Below the pieces are notes generated by a model, which saw only the letters and a program-made list of their open reading frames with translations, made no database searches and was not told the origin of the DNA. The position numbers and the translations under genes were made by a program. A stretch of DNA of 64,000 nt from Parvibaculum sp963975745 (GTDB lineage: Bacteria; Pseudomonadota; Alphaproteobacteria; Parvibaculales; Parvibaculaceae), in NCBI RefSeq assembly GCF_963975745.1, contig NZ_CAXBIB010000011.1, positions 1 to 64,000 of the forward strand, given 5' to 3'. This document shows, piece after piece, positions 41,081 to 49,815 of this stretch. Numbering within the stretch: position 1 is the stretch's first letter; the number at the start of each line of letters is the position of its first letter.

Positions 41081-41734
41081 TCACGGCACGATTGCGTCCG
41101 TCAGGTCGATCGCCCCGCGCGACCGCCGGACACGCCCGCCCGCTTCGAGCGCGGCCAGCGCTTCGTTGACGCTCTGGCGCGACAGGCCGAGCATCGCGGC
41201 GAGATCGGCCTGGGTCGTCCGGACCGGCCCGGCCGCCCGGCCGCCGGGCCGGGAGTCGGCCAGCCAGACCAGGCGGTCATGCACACGGTCCTGCGCGTTG
41301 CGCGTCAGAGCCGACACCAGAAAGGCCATCAGGGTACGGACATACTGGCAGACCGCCGCCTCGACCGCGCGCCTGATGTCCGGGAATTCCTGCGACAGTG
41401 CCGTCACCTGCTCATGTGCAACGAAGCCGACGCTCGAGCCGGCATCGATCGAGACGAAGACCGGATAGTTCTGCAGATCGAGCGTCGCGACCTCGCCGAA
41501 GGTTTCGCCCGGCCCGAAGTCCCGGAACAGGATCTGCTGTCCCTGGGCGCCGATCACATACATCTGCGCCCGGCCCGCCAGCACCCGGTAGAGACCGCGG
41601 GCCCGCGTCGTCGGCGTGTAGACATCCCCGCCGGTCCGCGACAGATGCGGCGCCATGGCCCTTTGGAGGGCATCGCGCGCCCTGTCCGGCAGACCGTCGA
41701 TCCAGTTGTAGGGGCTTGAGGGATAGGCCGGCAT
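41081..41734 (-). CDS. Crp/Fnr-family transcription regulator
   Basis: A 217-aa regulator with an N-terminal cyclic-nucleotide-binding-like beta-barrel (GQQILFRDFGPGETFGEVAT). A long helix follows, then a winged helix-turn-helix (TTQADLAAMLGLSRQSVNEA). There are no clustered N-terminal cysteines, so it is not an oxygen-sensing FNR. The ATG at 41734 follows GGGAG. It is divergent from the alkyl sulfatase gene across 110 bp containing an inverted repeat, suggesting it controls itself and that gene. Confidence 0.9.
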   Translation of the reverse strand: MPAYPSSPYNWIDGLPDRARDALQRAMAPHLSRTGGDVYTPTTRARGLYRVLAGRAQMYVIGAQGQQILFRDFGPGETFGEVATLDLQNYPVFVSIDAGSSVGFVAHEQVTALSQEFPDIRRAVEAAVCQYVRTLMAFLVSALTRNAQDRVHDRLVWLADSRPGGRAAGPVRTTQADLAAMLGLSRQSVNEALAALEAGGRVRRSRGAIDLTDAIVP

Positions 41735-41772
41735 TGGAGCGCTCCCGGAAAAGGTCGAAACACGCCCCAGAG

Positions 41773-41788
41773 TGTCGGCTTCCCGACA
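41773..41788. promoter_or_regulatory. inverted repeat between crp-like and alkyl sulfatase genes
   Basis: TGTCGG-CTTC-CCGACA lies in the middle of the 110-bp divergent gap. It is the only clear dyad there and unlike the TTGAT-N4-ATCAA site of classical FNR. It is a candidate operator for the adjacent Crp-family regulator. Confidence 0.45.
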
Positions 41789-41844
41789 AAACGCAACAGG
41801 CCGGGCGGATAGGTTCAAGGCTGGAAATTCAGGGAGCTGGAACC

Positions 41845-43848
41845 ATGATCATCGACCGCAAGACCCGCATGCCGCTGCTGGCGGGCGCCAGCCTGGCAAT
41901 CGCCCTGGCGCTTGCCGCCTGTTCGGAGCCCGAGAGCGATCGCAGCGACATCGCGCCCCCGCCCGCCGGCGAAGCGACCGAAGCGACGCGGCTGGCCAAT
42001 GCCGCCTTCGCCGCGCGCCTGCCGCTCGATTCACAAGCCGATTTCGAGGATGCGCAGCGCGGGCTGCTGGCACAGATCGACGCCGACGCGATCCATGATG
42101 CCGACGGCAATGTCGTCTGGCCGATCAAGGCGTCGGATTTCATTGCCGGCGAAAGCCCCGACACGGTCAATCCGTCGCTCTGGCGGCAGGCGAAGCTGAC
42201 CAACCTGCACGGATTGTTCGAGGTCACGGACGGTATCTGGCAGGTGCGCGGCTACGATCTGGCGGTGATGACCGTGATCCGCGGCGAGACGGGATGGATC
42301 GTGATCGATCCGCTGCTGGCGCGCGAGACGGCGGCGGCGGCGCTGAAACTGGTCAACGACACGCTGGGCGCCCGGCCGGTCACCGGCGTGATCTACACGC
42401 ACAGCCATGCCGATCATTTCGGCGGCGTGCGCGGCGTGATCGACGAGGACGACGCGAAGGCCCGCAACGTCCCGATCCTTGCGCCCGAAGGCTTCCTGAC
42501 GGCGGCCGTTTCCGAAAACCTGCTGGCCGGCAACCATATGTCCCGGCGGGCCGTGCTGATGTTCGGCAATGCGCTGCCGCATGATCCGGCCGCCCAGGTC
42601 TCGGTCGGTCTCGGACCGGCCCTTCCCAAGGGTTCGGTCGGCCTGATTGCGCCGACCGAGGAAGTTCCGGGGACCGGCACGCAGCGCACGGTCGACGGCG
42701 TCATCTTCGAATTCATCGACGCGGCCGACACCGAAGCCCCGGGCGAGTTCATGTTCTACCTGCCGCAGTTCAACGCGCTCTGCACCGCCGAGGTTGCGTC
42801 GGGCACGCTGCACAATGCGCTGACGCCGCGCGGCGCCCATGTCCGCGACCTGCTGAAATGGAGCCAGGTGATCGACCATGTGCTGACCGAATACGGCACG
42901 GCCGATATCGTCTTCGCCTCCCATCACTGGCCGAAATGGGGCGCGGAGAATGTCGAGAAGTTTCTGCGCGACCAGCGCGACATCTACCGCTACATCCACG
43001 ACCAGACGGTGCGGCTGGCAAATGCCGGCGGGACCATCGCCGAAGTCGCGGAGGCGCTGCCGGAGCCGGCGCTGCAGGGCGAAGCGTTCCACACGCGCGG
43101 CTATTACGGCACGCTCAACCACAATGCCAAGGCGGTCTACCAGTTCTATTTCGGCTGGTGGGACGGCGTTCCGGCCAACTACCATGCGCATCCGCCGGTC
43201 GAACGCGCGACGCGTCTCGTCGCCGCCATGGGCGGTGCCGATGCGGCGCTGGCGGAGGGCCAAAGGGCCTTCGAAAGCGGCGACTATCGCTGGGCCGCCG
43301 ATGTCTTCAACAATGTCGTCTTTGCCGATGCGGCCAACGAAGCCGCGCGCGACTGGCTGGCGGCCAGTTACGAACAGATGGGCTTCCAGGCCGAAAGCGG
43401 CGCCTGGCGCGCCTATTACCTGTCGGGCGCGCAGGAATTGCGCCGCGGCCTGCCCGATGTCGGCGAAGTCAATATGGGCAACAAGGACTTCATTGCGGGC
43501 GTGGCGAGCATCGACCTGTTCAATGCGCTGTCGGTGCGCTACGCGCCGGAAAAACTGGCGCGCGCGCCGTTCGAACTGAACTTCCGTTTCACCGATACGC
43601 AGGAAGACATTCTGGTCGATATCGGTCGCGCGGTTGCCTTTCCCCGCCTTGGCGCCGTTTCGGAAAATGCCGCCGCCACGATCCGCATGAGCCGGAGCGC
43701 CTTCGACGACCTGATGTTGCGGCGGCGCAGCTTCCCGCAACTGGCGCAGGCCGGCGAGGCGACGCTGGAGGGCGATGCGGCGGCGCTCGGCGCCTTCTTC
43801 GAAGCCCTCGAAACGCCACCCTTCTGGTTCAACGTCGTCGAGCCCTAG
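41845..43848 (+). CDS. SdsA1-type alkyl sulfatase
   Basis: A 667-aa exported enzyme with a lipobox-like signal (ASLAIALALAACSEPES). The metallo-beta-lactamase domain has the zinc motif THSHADHFGG (H186, H188, D190, H191). EVASGTLHNALTPRGAHVRD and ASHHWPKWG, typical of the family, follow, then the dimerisation and SCP2-like C-terminal domains (FELNFRFTDTQEDILVDIGR). It cleaves sulfate from primary alkyl sulfates such as SDS, releasing alcohol for beta-oxidation. ATG at 41845 after GGAG. Divergent from a Crp-family regulator that may control it. Confidence 0.93.
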   Translation: MIIDRKTRMPLLAGASLAIALALAACSEPESDRSDIAPPPAGEATEATRLANAAFAARLPLDSQADFEDAQRGLLAQIDADAIHDADGNVVWPIKASDFIAGESPDTVNPSLWRQAKLTNLHGLFEVTDGIWQVRGYDLAVMTVIRGETGWIVIDPLLARETAAAALKLVNDTLGARPVTGVIYTHSHADHFGGVRGVIDEDDAKARNVPILAPEGFLTAAVSENLLAGNHMSRRAVLMFGNALPHDPAAQVSVGLGPALPKGSVGLIAPTEEVPGTGTQRTVDGVIFEFIDAADTEAPGEFMFYLPQFNALCTAEVASGTLHNALTPRGAHVRDLLKWSQVIDHVLTEYGTADIVFASHHWPKWGAENVEKFLRDQRDIYRYIHDQTVRLANAGGTIAEVAEALPEPALQGEAFHTRGYYGTLNHNAKAVYQFYFGWWDGVPANYHAHPPVERATRLVAAMGGADAALAEGQRAFESGDYRWAADVFNNVVFADAANEAARDWLAASYEQMGFQAESGAWRAYYLSGAQELRRGLPDVGEVNMGNKDFIAGVASIDLFNALSVRYAPEKLARAPFELNFRFTDTQEDILVDIGRAVAFPRLGAVSENAAATIRMSRSAFDDLMLRRRSFPQLAQAGEATLEGDAAALGAFFEALETPPFWFNVVEP

Positions 43849-43900
43849 GCGGAACGAGCCCCCTTCGGGGAGGGTAGGAAGGAAGTGGAAGGCATTCCCC

Positions 43901-44950
43901 TCACCCGCCCCACTTCGTCCATCTCCCGTGAAAATCGGTACGGCCGAGGGTTCGCGTTTCGCCTTCGCCGTCCGGCCAGAGCGTCAGCGTGACGGCGGCG
44001 GACAGCTTGTCGATTTTGTCGGGTTCGGCGCGAAGCCACGCCACGGGGGCGTCCTCCGTTGCGGCAGCGCCGGCGCGCGCCATGGCCGCTTCGATGCGGG
44101 CCTGCGTTGCCGCCGGCAGATATTGCCAGACAATGGTATGCATCAGTACACGGACGATGCCACGTTCGCCCGCATGCCCGAAATGCCGTTCGACCCATTC
44201 ACCCGCGTCCGCCTTCTCGACCGCGACGCCGGTTCGCGCCGCTTCGGTCAGCGCCGCCGCGATGCGGGCAAGCCGCGCCCGCTGGTCGGGCCAGATATAG
44301 GCAAGCAACCTTTCACGGTCGCGCACGGCATCGAGCGGGTTGATGTCGCAGCCCGCGCGCGCGGCCACGCGAAGCGGCGCGTCGAGCGGCGGCAGATCGC
44401 CCGACCAATCGGCTGAGATCGTCACGGCCGCATCGGCGGCGCCCCACCTTGCCGCGCCCAGTTCATAGGCGTAGCGGTCAAACACAAGGTTCAACCCGGC
44501 GCTCGAACCGATTTCGTGGATCGCCAGCGGCAACCCGGCCGCCGCTGCAAGATGCAACGCGCCGCCAAGCAGCGCATTCGAGCGCGCCACTTCGTTGGTC
44601 TGCGGTGGGCTGTCGAGAAAACACGTCAGGAAATCGTCGTGGCCGGCCATTGCCGCCGCAATCGCATCGCGCAGCACATCGTCATCCGCATCGTGCGGCG
44701 GATAGGCGGCGGCAAGGCCTGCGCAGCCGCCCGACCGCGCCAGCGCATTCAGCGCACCGGCCGCGCGCAAGGCCAGCGCGTCGTTTACCGGATTGCCTTC
44801 CCATCCGAGAATCCGCGCGCCGAAGCCCGTCTCGCGCGTCAGCCCGTCCGCCAGCGCCTCGCAGACGCGGGCGGTGAACGGCGAGCCGAGATGCCGGCAG
44901 GCCACCGCCTGGCGTCGGAAGGCATCGGGGATCGTGCGCGTGTCGGGCAT
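43901..44950 (-). CDS. DUF2332 family protein
   Basis: A 349-aa cytoplasmic protein of the DUF2332 family (RRQAVACRHLGSPFTARVCE, then IHEIGSSAGLNLVFDRYAY and HTIVWQYLPAATQARIEAAM). The GSSAGLNL segment resembles the SAM-binding glycine motif of methyltransferases, so such a fold has been suggested for the family; no function is established. ATG at 44950. Followed on the far side by paired hairpin repeats. Confidence 0.88.
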   Translation of the reverse strand: MPDTRTIPDAFRRQAVACRHLGSPFTARVCEALADGLTRETGFGARILGWEGNPVNDALALRAAGALNALARSGGCAGLAAAYPPHDADDDVLRDAIAAAMAGHDDFLTCFLDSPPQTNEVARSNALLGGALHLAAAAGLPLAIHEIGSSAGLNLVFDRYAYELGAARWGAADAAVTISADWSGDLPPLDAPLRVAARAGCDINPLDAVRDRERLLAYIWPDQRARLARIAAALTEAARTGVAVEKADAGEWVERHFGHAGERGIVRVLMHTIVWQYLPAATQARIEAAMARAGAAATEDAPVAWLRAEPDKIDKLSAAVTLTLWPDGEGETRTLGRTDFHGRWTKWGG

Positions 44951-44995
44951 GATTTTATTCCGTTTACGGATTGATTTCTCGTTTTCTTCTCTTCC

Positions 44996-45166
44996 CACCC
45001 TCCCCCTGAGGGAGGGTCGAAAAATTCGAACGCAGTGAGGATTTTTCGGGGAGGGGTAGGCATGGGACTTCAGCGCATAATCGATAGCGCACCATTTGCC
45101 GATAGCGGAGCACCCCTCCCCAAAATTCGCGATGCGAATTTTGACCCTCCCTCAGGGGGAGGGTGA
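44996..45166. repeat. pair of hairpin repeats before DUF2332
   Basis: One unit (about 44996-45062) has CGAAAAATTCG and GGATTTTTCG arms between CCCTCCCCCTGAGGGAGGG and GGGGAGGGG. The second (about 45111-45166) has CCAAAATTCGC-GAT-GCGAATTTTG ending in CCCTCAGGGGGAGGG. The layout equals that at 8200-8341, again as an inverted pair. It fills the 220-bp gap between the DUF2332 start and the citrate synthase stop. Confidence 0.65.
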
Positions 45167-45171
45167 AGAAA

Positions 45172-46311
45172 TCAAGCCGCCCGCGTCTCTTCCGGCCAGT
45201 CGCCGACATAGACGGACTGCGGGCGGATCAGGCGTCCGACCCGCTCCTGTTCCATCACATGCGCGGTCCAGCCGGCAATGCGGGCCATGGCGAAGACCGG
45301 CGTCACCGCGTCGCGCGGGATGCCGAGCGCTTCCAGCAGCACGGCGGTGTAATACTCCATGTTGGTGTCGAGGCGCTGGCCGGGCTTGGCTTCCTTCAGC
45401 GCCGCCAGGGCCTCGTGTTCGACCTTGCGGGCGAAGCGCAGGCGCTCGTTGTTGTTCGTCAGCAGGCTGACGGCATGGGCGAAGACGTCGGCGCGCGGGT
45501 CGCGCACCTTGTAGACGCGGTGGCCGAAGCCCATCAGCCGGTCGCCCCGCGCGATCGCCGCCTCGAGCCAGGGGCGGATATTCGCCTCGGTGCCGATCTC
45601 GTCCAGCATGTCGAGCACCGGACCCGGCGCACCGCCATGCAGCGGCCCCTTCAGCGCGCAGAGCGCGCCGACCACCGCCGAGATCGTGCCGGCACGCGTC
45701 GCGGCAATGACGCGGGCGGTGAAGGTCGAGGCGTTCATGCCGTGATCCATCACCGTCACCAGATAGGCATTGAGCGCTTCAACCTCGGCGCTGCTCGCCT
45801 CCGCATCCCTCAGCATATGGAGGAAATCGGCGGCATGGCCGGCCGTCGGATCGGGCGCGACCGGGGATTTCCCTTCCTGCTGCCGGCACAGTGCGGCGAC
45901 AAAAACCGGCGCGGCACCCAGCACGCGCAGCGCGTCGCTCACCTGGGCGGGGATATCTCGACTTATCCCCGGGGTCGGCTCGCCGTCCGGGAGCATCGAC
46001 AATCCGGTACGCAGACCTTCCGTGACAGTTTTGTGACAGTTCCGTGACAGAAGGGGGGGTACGAGCCTGAACGCTGCTGTGCGCGCGCTGCCCAGCGCGG
46101 CCTTCAGATCGCCCGTCTCGGCGCCCGCGGCGCGCCAGAGTTCGGCCACGGCACCTTCAAAATCGTGAGTTTTTACAAGGGTTTCGACCTCATATCCGGC
46201 GACGATCAGGCGCCCCGCCTCGCCATCGACATGGCTCAGATTCGTCTCCGCGGCGACCACATTGTCGAGGCCGCTGGCTGTTGCGCGCTCCTGTGTGACT
46301 GTCTTCGACAT
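45172..46311 (-). CDS. citrate synthase family protein (catalytic paralogue)
   Basis: A 379-aa citrate synthase. Catalytic residues are in place: H225 (GPLHGGAPG), H264 (GFGHRVYK) and D334 (RDAVTPVFAMAR), with the helical MDHGMNASTFTARV. It condenses oxaloacetate (or a relative) with acetyl-CoA or propionyl-CoA. ATG at 46311 follows GGAAGGAATTGAGCG. Residues about 86-98 (PPLLSRNCHKTV) are encoded by a triple 11-bp repeat identical in layout to the Pho box before pit, apparently inserted in frame. It is divergent from a second, DNA-binding-domain citrate synthase. Which is the housekeeping enzyme cannot be told; a 2-methylcitrate role is possible. Confidence 0.88.
   Translation of the reverse strand: MSKTVTQERATASGLDNVVAAETNLSHVDGEAGRLIVAGYEVETLVKTHDFEGAVAELWRAAGAETGDLKAALGSARTAAFRLVPPLLSRNCHKTVTEGLRTGLSMLPDGEPTPGISRDIPAQVSDALRVLGAAPVFVAALCRQQEGKSPVAPDPTAGHAADFLHMLRDAEASSAEVEALNAYLVTVMDHGMNASTFTARVIAATRAGTISAVVGALCALKGPLHGGAPGPVLDMLDEIGTEANIRPWLEAAIARGDRLMGFGHRVYKVRDPRADVFAHAVSLLTNNNERLRFARKVEHEALAALKEAKPGQRLDTNMEYYTAVLLEALGIPRDAVTPVFAMARIAGWTAHVMEQERVGRLIRPQSVYVGDWPEETRAA
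46022..46054 (-). repeat. Pho-box-like triple 11-bp repeat inside citrate synthase
   Basis: The minus strand has CTGTCAC three times at an exact 11-bp period (followed by GGAA, AAAA, GGAA) next to a run of seven C. The array and C-run closely match the one before pit (9971-10003). It lies about 260 bp inside the coding sequence and reads through in frame. Confidence 0.7.
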
Positions 46312-46395
46312 CGCTCAATTCCTTCCGTTCCGGCGCTGAAATCCCAATATTTTCATAGGCTTGCTCCGCAGACGCCGCAGCGCTGCACAGCGGTT

Positions 46396-46465
46396 TGACA
46401 GCGCGCTGTCACAATTGAAGCTGGGCGATACTTGATTGATCGTCAATCTTGATTAAGCTAATCAA
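46396..46465. promoter_or_regulatory. operator cluster between the divergent citrate synthase genes
   Basis: The cluster holds three dyads. TGACAGCGCGCTGTCA (46396-46411) is a perfect 16-bp palindrome. GATTGA-TCG-TCAATC (46434-46448) and TTGATTA-AGC-TAATCAA (46449-46465) are two inverted repeats of the same design (3-nt centre, 16 bp centre to centre) just before the ATG at 46489. The last two are probable sites for the helix-turn-helix citrate synthase. No other feature is seen in the 177-bp gap. Confidence 0.6.
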
Positions 46466-46488
46466 TGTAAAATCATTTTGGACAGGTC

Positions 46489-47712
46489 ATGGCCAGGAAG
46501 CCCGGAAATCGGCCGGAAAGCCTCTATCTCTCGGCGCGCGAGGCGGCGGCCGAGCTCGGAATCAGCCTCGCCTCGCTCTATGCCTATGTCAGCCGCGACC
46601 TGATCCGCTCGGAACCGGTGCCGGGGTCGCGTGCCAGGCGGTATCGCGCCGAGGATGTGCGGCTGCTCAAGAAACGGCGGGTTTCCGCCGAAAATCCGGC
46701 CCTTTCGACCTCTCTCAGCTTCGGCCTGCCGGTGATGGATTCGGCGATCACGCTGATTGCCGACGGTCAGCTCCATTATCGCGGCTCGGATGCGACGGCG
46801 CTGGCGCGCACCTCCTCGCTGGAGCAGGTGGCAGCGCTTCTCTGGGGCGCGCGCGAGCAGCCCTTCACCCGCGAGGCGGTGCTGCGGCCCAGCGCGGCAT
46901 TGCAGAAAATGGCTGAAAGCCTCGCAAAAAGCCCGCGAATCGAGCGTTGTCTGGCGCTCCTGCCGCTCGCCGCGCTCGAGGATGCCGCCGTCTACAACAT
47001 GACCGATCAGGGCCTTGCGGCCACCGGCGCGCGGCTGATGCGCTTCGTCGGCGCGGTCATCTCGGGCGCGGAACCGAGCGACAAGCCGCTGCACGAGGTC
47101 CTCACAAGGGCGCTGACGCAGGGCGAGAAACCGGCCTCGGAACTCATCCGCGCGGCACTGGTGCTCTGCGCCGATCACGAGCTCAATGCCTCGGCCTTTA
47201 CCGTCCGTTGCGTCGCCGGCACCGGCGCCACGCTATATGCAGCGGTGCAGGCCGGCATCTGCGCCGCGCAGGGGCCGCGTCACGGCGGGCTGTCGGGGCG
47301 CGTCGAGAGCCTGCTGCTCGACATGGCCAACCGTCAGGACGTCGAGGACGCGGTGCTGCAGCGGCTGAAGGACAACGACCCGGTGCCGGGCTTCGGTCAT
47401 CCGCTCTACCCGGAAGGCGATCCGCGCGCCAAGGCGCTGATCTCGATGCTGAAAGAGAAATACGGCGACGATGCCAACTTCTTGCGCGCACAACGAATTC
47501 TGCGCGTGATGGAAGAAGCGGGCGGCCTCAAAGCCAATATCGATTTCGCCATCGCCGCCATGGGCGCCGTGCTGCATCTGCCGCGCGGTGCGGGCCTCAG
47601 CATTTTCGTGCTCGGGCGCACGGCCGGCTGGATCGGCCATGCGATCGAGCAATATCGCACCGGCACGATGATCCGGCCGCGGGCGCGTTACACGGGCGAG
47701 GCACCCAGATGA
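46489..47712 (+). CDS. citrate synthase-like protein fused to a helix-turn-helix
   Basis: A 407-aa fusion. Residues about 13-60 form a MerR/excisionase-type helix-turn-helix (LSAREAAAELGISLASLYAY, then a RRYRAEDVRLLKKR wing). The rest is a citrate synthase fold with CADHELNASAFTVRC, H265 (GPRHGG) and H304 (GFGHPLY). At the position of the catalytic aspartate (D334 in the neighbour) it has glycine (G367 in LPRGAGLSIF), so normal catalysis is doubtful. A ligand-sensing regulator of the divergent citrate synthase and of itself is the likely role. It overlaps the next gene by ATGA. Confidence 0.88.
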   Translation: MARKPGNRPESLYLSAREAAAELGISLASLYAYVSRDLIRSEPVPGSRARRYRAEDVRLLKKRRVSAENPALSTSLSFGLPVMDSAITLIADGQLHYRGSDATALARTSSLEQVAALLWGAREQPFTREAVLRPSAALQKMAESLAKSPRIERCLALLPLAALEDAAVYNMTDQGLAATGARLMRFVGAVISGAEPSDKPLHEVLTRALTQGEKPASELIRAALVLCADHELNASAFTVRCVAGTGATLYAAVQAGICAAQGPRHGGLSGRVESLLLDMANRQDVEDAVLQRLKDNDPVPGFGHPLYPEGDPRAKALISMLKEKYGDDANFLRAQRILRVMEEAGGLKANIDFAIAAMGAVLHLPRGAGLSIFVLGRTAGWIGHAIEQYRTGTMIRPRARYTGEAPR

Positions 47713-48383
47713 TTGAAAAGACTGCATTAATCGCCGGCGCGAGCGGGCTTGTCGGCGGCCATCTGCTGAAGCTGCTGCTTGCCGATCCGCAATACAGACG
47801 CGTCGTCGCGGTGACGCGTCGCCCGCTCGGCGTCGCGCCGTCGCCGAAGCTCGAAGAGGTGGTTGTCGATTTCGATGCGCTCGACAAGTCGTTGGCGCAG
47901 AAGAACATTTCGGTCGACGACGCCTTTTGCGCGCTGGGCACGACGATCAAGACGGCCGGCAGTCAGGCCGCCTTCCGCAAGGTCGACTTCGACGCCATTG
48001 TCGCCTTTGCAAAAGCGGCCAAGGCACGCGGCGCCAAACGCATGATGCTGGTCTCTTCGATCGGTGCGGATCCGGCTTCGTCCGTTTTCTATTCGCGCGT
48101 GAAAGGCGAGACGGAACAGGCGCTTGGCGCACTCGGCTTCGAGGCGCTGCACATCTTCCGCCCCGGCCTGCTGATCGGCGCAAGGCGGGAATCGCGCCCC
48201 GTCGAGACGATCGGCAAGCTGGTTTCACCCGTGCTCGATGGGCTGATGTTCGGACCGATGCGTGCCTATCGTTCGATGCAGGCCGAAAATGTTGTGCGCG
48301 CCATGCATGCCGCTGCGGCAAGCCCAACATCCGGACGGCAAATTCATGCCTACGACCAGATGATGCGTCTGGCGGGGGCTTGA
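47709..48383 (+). CDS. NAD(P)-binding atypical SDR (HTATIP2-like)
   Basis: A 224-aa protein with an N-terminal Rossmann motif (TALIAGASGLVGGHLLKLLL), then DDAFCALGTTIKTAGSQAAF and a YSRVKGETE active-site-like tyrosine-lysine. This is the pattern of atypical short-chain reductases such as HTATIP2/YbjT. ATG at 47709 overlaps the stop of the DNA-binding citrate synthase, so they form an operon. Reaction unknown. Confidence 0.85.
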   Translation: MIEKTALIAGASGLVGGHLLKLLLADPQYRRVVAVTRRPLGVAPSPKLEEVVVDFDALDKSLAQKNISVDDAFCALGTTIKTAGSQAAFRKVDFDAIVAFAKAAKARGAKRMMLVSSIGADPASSVFYSRVKGETEQALGALGFEALHIFRPGLLIGARRESRPVETIGKLVSPVLDGLMFGPMRAYRSMQAENVVRAMHAAAASPTSGRQIHAYDQMMRLAGA

Positions 48384-48440
48384 AATTACCTTTCACGTGA
48401 TACAGTTCCAAAAATGAATTGAGGTTGGGAGGATGCCGTC

Positions 48441-49700
48441 ATGACGGCGCAGCAGCGCACGGCCTCGGCCGAAAACGGCGAGATCGCGCGTGCGCGCCGG
48501 CAACGCCTCAACTTCTATCTCGGCGGACAGGCGAGCTGGTTCGTCAGTCTCGGCATCCAGTTCGTGATCTTTCCGTTCCTCGTGACGCAGGTTCTCAACG
48601 AACCGGCCGCGCGGGTCGGCATCGCGCAGATGTCGCTGATGGCACCGGCGATCCTTTTCATGCTGCTGGGCGGCACGGTGGCCGATCATGGCGATGCGCG
48701 GCGCATCCTGATCCGTGTGCATATCCTGTCGGCGCTGCCGCCGCTTGTCCTTGCCGGAATTTATCTTTCCGGCAACCTCACTTACGCCTCACTGATCATC
48801 TTCGCGCTGACCATGGGCACGCTGAGCGCCTTTGCGATCCCCGCACGCGACTCGGCGCTGACCCGCGTCGCCGAAACCGGCATCCAGCAGGCCGTGACCA
48901 TGGCGATGGGCGTGCAGATGGGCTCGCAGCTTGTCGGCATGCTGATTGCCGCCCTCGCCGCGCTGACCGGCACGCCGGCGCTGCTGATCTTCCAGGCTTG
49001 CATCATGCTGTCGGGCTTTTTCGCCTCGCTGAAGCTCGCGCCGCTGCCGCCCTCCAATGCGGCCAGCAGCGAGAGCCGCTTCGCGCAGATCGTCGACGGG
49101 CTGAGGGAAGCGGCGCGCATTCCCATCGTCGCCACGGTGATCGGCCTCAATTTCGCGGTCGGGCTATTCTATGTCGGCAGTTTCCTTGTGGTCCTGCCGC
49201 TGATGATCCGGGATATCTACCTGACGACGTCGGCCGAATTCACGGTCAAGTTCGCGATCATCAATATCTGTTTCTGGGGCGGCACCATCATCGTCAACAT
49301 GGTGCTGTTCCGGATCGGCCATATTGGCCATCGCGGACGGATGATGATGGGATCGCTCGCCAGCGGGCTGATCATCCTCGCGCTCTTCCACTTTCCGATG
49401 CCGTTCTGGATGATCTGCGTGCTGGTGTTCTGGTGGGGCATGGGCGCCGGCACGACGATGACGATGGGGCGCACCATCGTTCAGATCGCCGCGCCCGAAA
49501 GCCACCGGGCGCGTGTGCTCGCCGCCTATCAGCTTGGTTTTTCGGGCGGCGCGCCGATCGGCGCCCTGACCATGGGCCTTCTCGTCGGCTGGCTCGGCAT
49601 TTTCGATGCCGTGCTGGTGCCGGCGACGATCATGGTGGGCATCCTCGCCGCGCTCTACTTCCTCTCGCCGATCTGGAGCTATAAGGCCGAGATGGAGTAG
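48441..49700 (+). CDS. MFS transporter (first of tandem pair)
   Basis: A 419-aa inner-membrane transporter with about 12 hydrophobic helices and an MFS loop motif (LGGTVADHGDARRILIRVHI). It resembles MFS_3 (EntS-like) exporters. Paralogous to the next gene: both share RVGIAQM and PARDS motifs. ATG at 48441 behind GGGAGGATGCCGTC. Substrate unknown; the sequence class favours efflux. Confidence 0.87.
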   Translation: MTAQQRTASAENGEIARARRQRLNFYLGGQASWFVSLGIQFVIFPFLVTQVLNEPAARVGIAQMSLMAPAILFMLLGGTVADHGDARRILIRVHILSALPPLVLAGIYLSGNLTYASLIIFALTMGTLSAFAIPARDSALTRVAETGIQQAVTMAMGVQMGSQLVGMLIAALAALTGTPALLIFQACIMLSGFFASLKLAPLPPSNAASSESRFAQIVDGLREAARIPIVATVIGLNFAVGLFYVGSFLVVLPLMIRDIYLTTSAEFTVKFAIINICFWGGTIIVNMVLFRIGHIGHRGRMMMGSLASGLIILALFHFPMPFWMICVLVFWWGMGAGTTMTMGRTIVQIAAPESHRARVLAAYQLGFSGGAPIGALTMGLLVGWLGIFDAVLVPATIMVGILAALYFLSPIWSYKAEME

Positions 49701-49815
49701 CGCTGGCCGCTTCGAACGCGCACTTTGCGACCGCCAGAGCCGCGCCTATAGTGAGGCAACCGAACCAATTTCCATCCGTCTATCGGCAGCATCTCCGCCG
49801 ATTCGAGGCCTCCTG

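Noticed and set aside
42031..43740. A 569-codon frame opposite the alkyl sulfatase
   Set aside because: Shadow of a gene whose zinc-binding motifs and length are certain on the plus strand.
45172..46020. A shorter citrate synthase starting after the internal Pho-box-like array
   Set aside because: The N-terminal 85 residues (GLDNVVAAETNLSHVDGEAG and onward) match citrate synthase homology, and the start at 46311 has a good ribosome-binding site, so the full-length frame is the gene.
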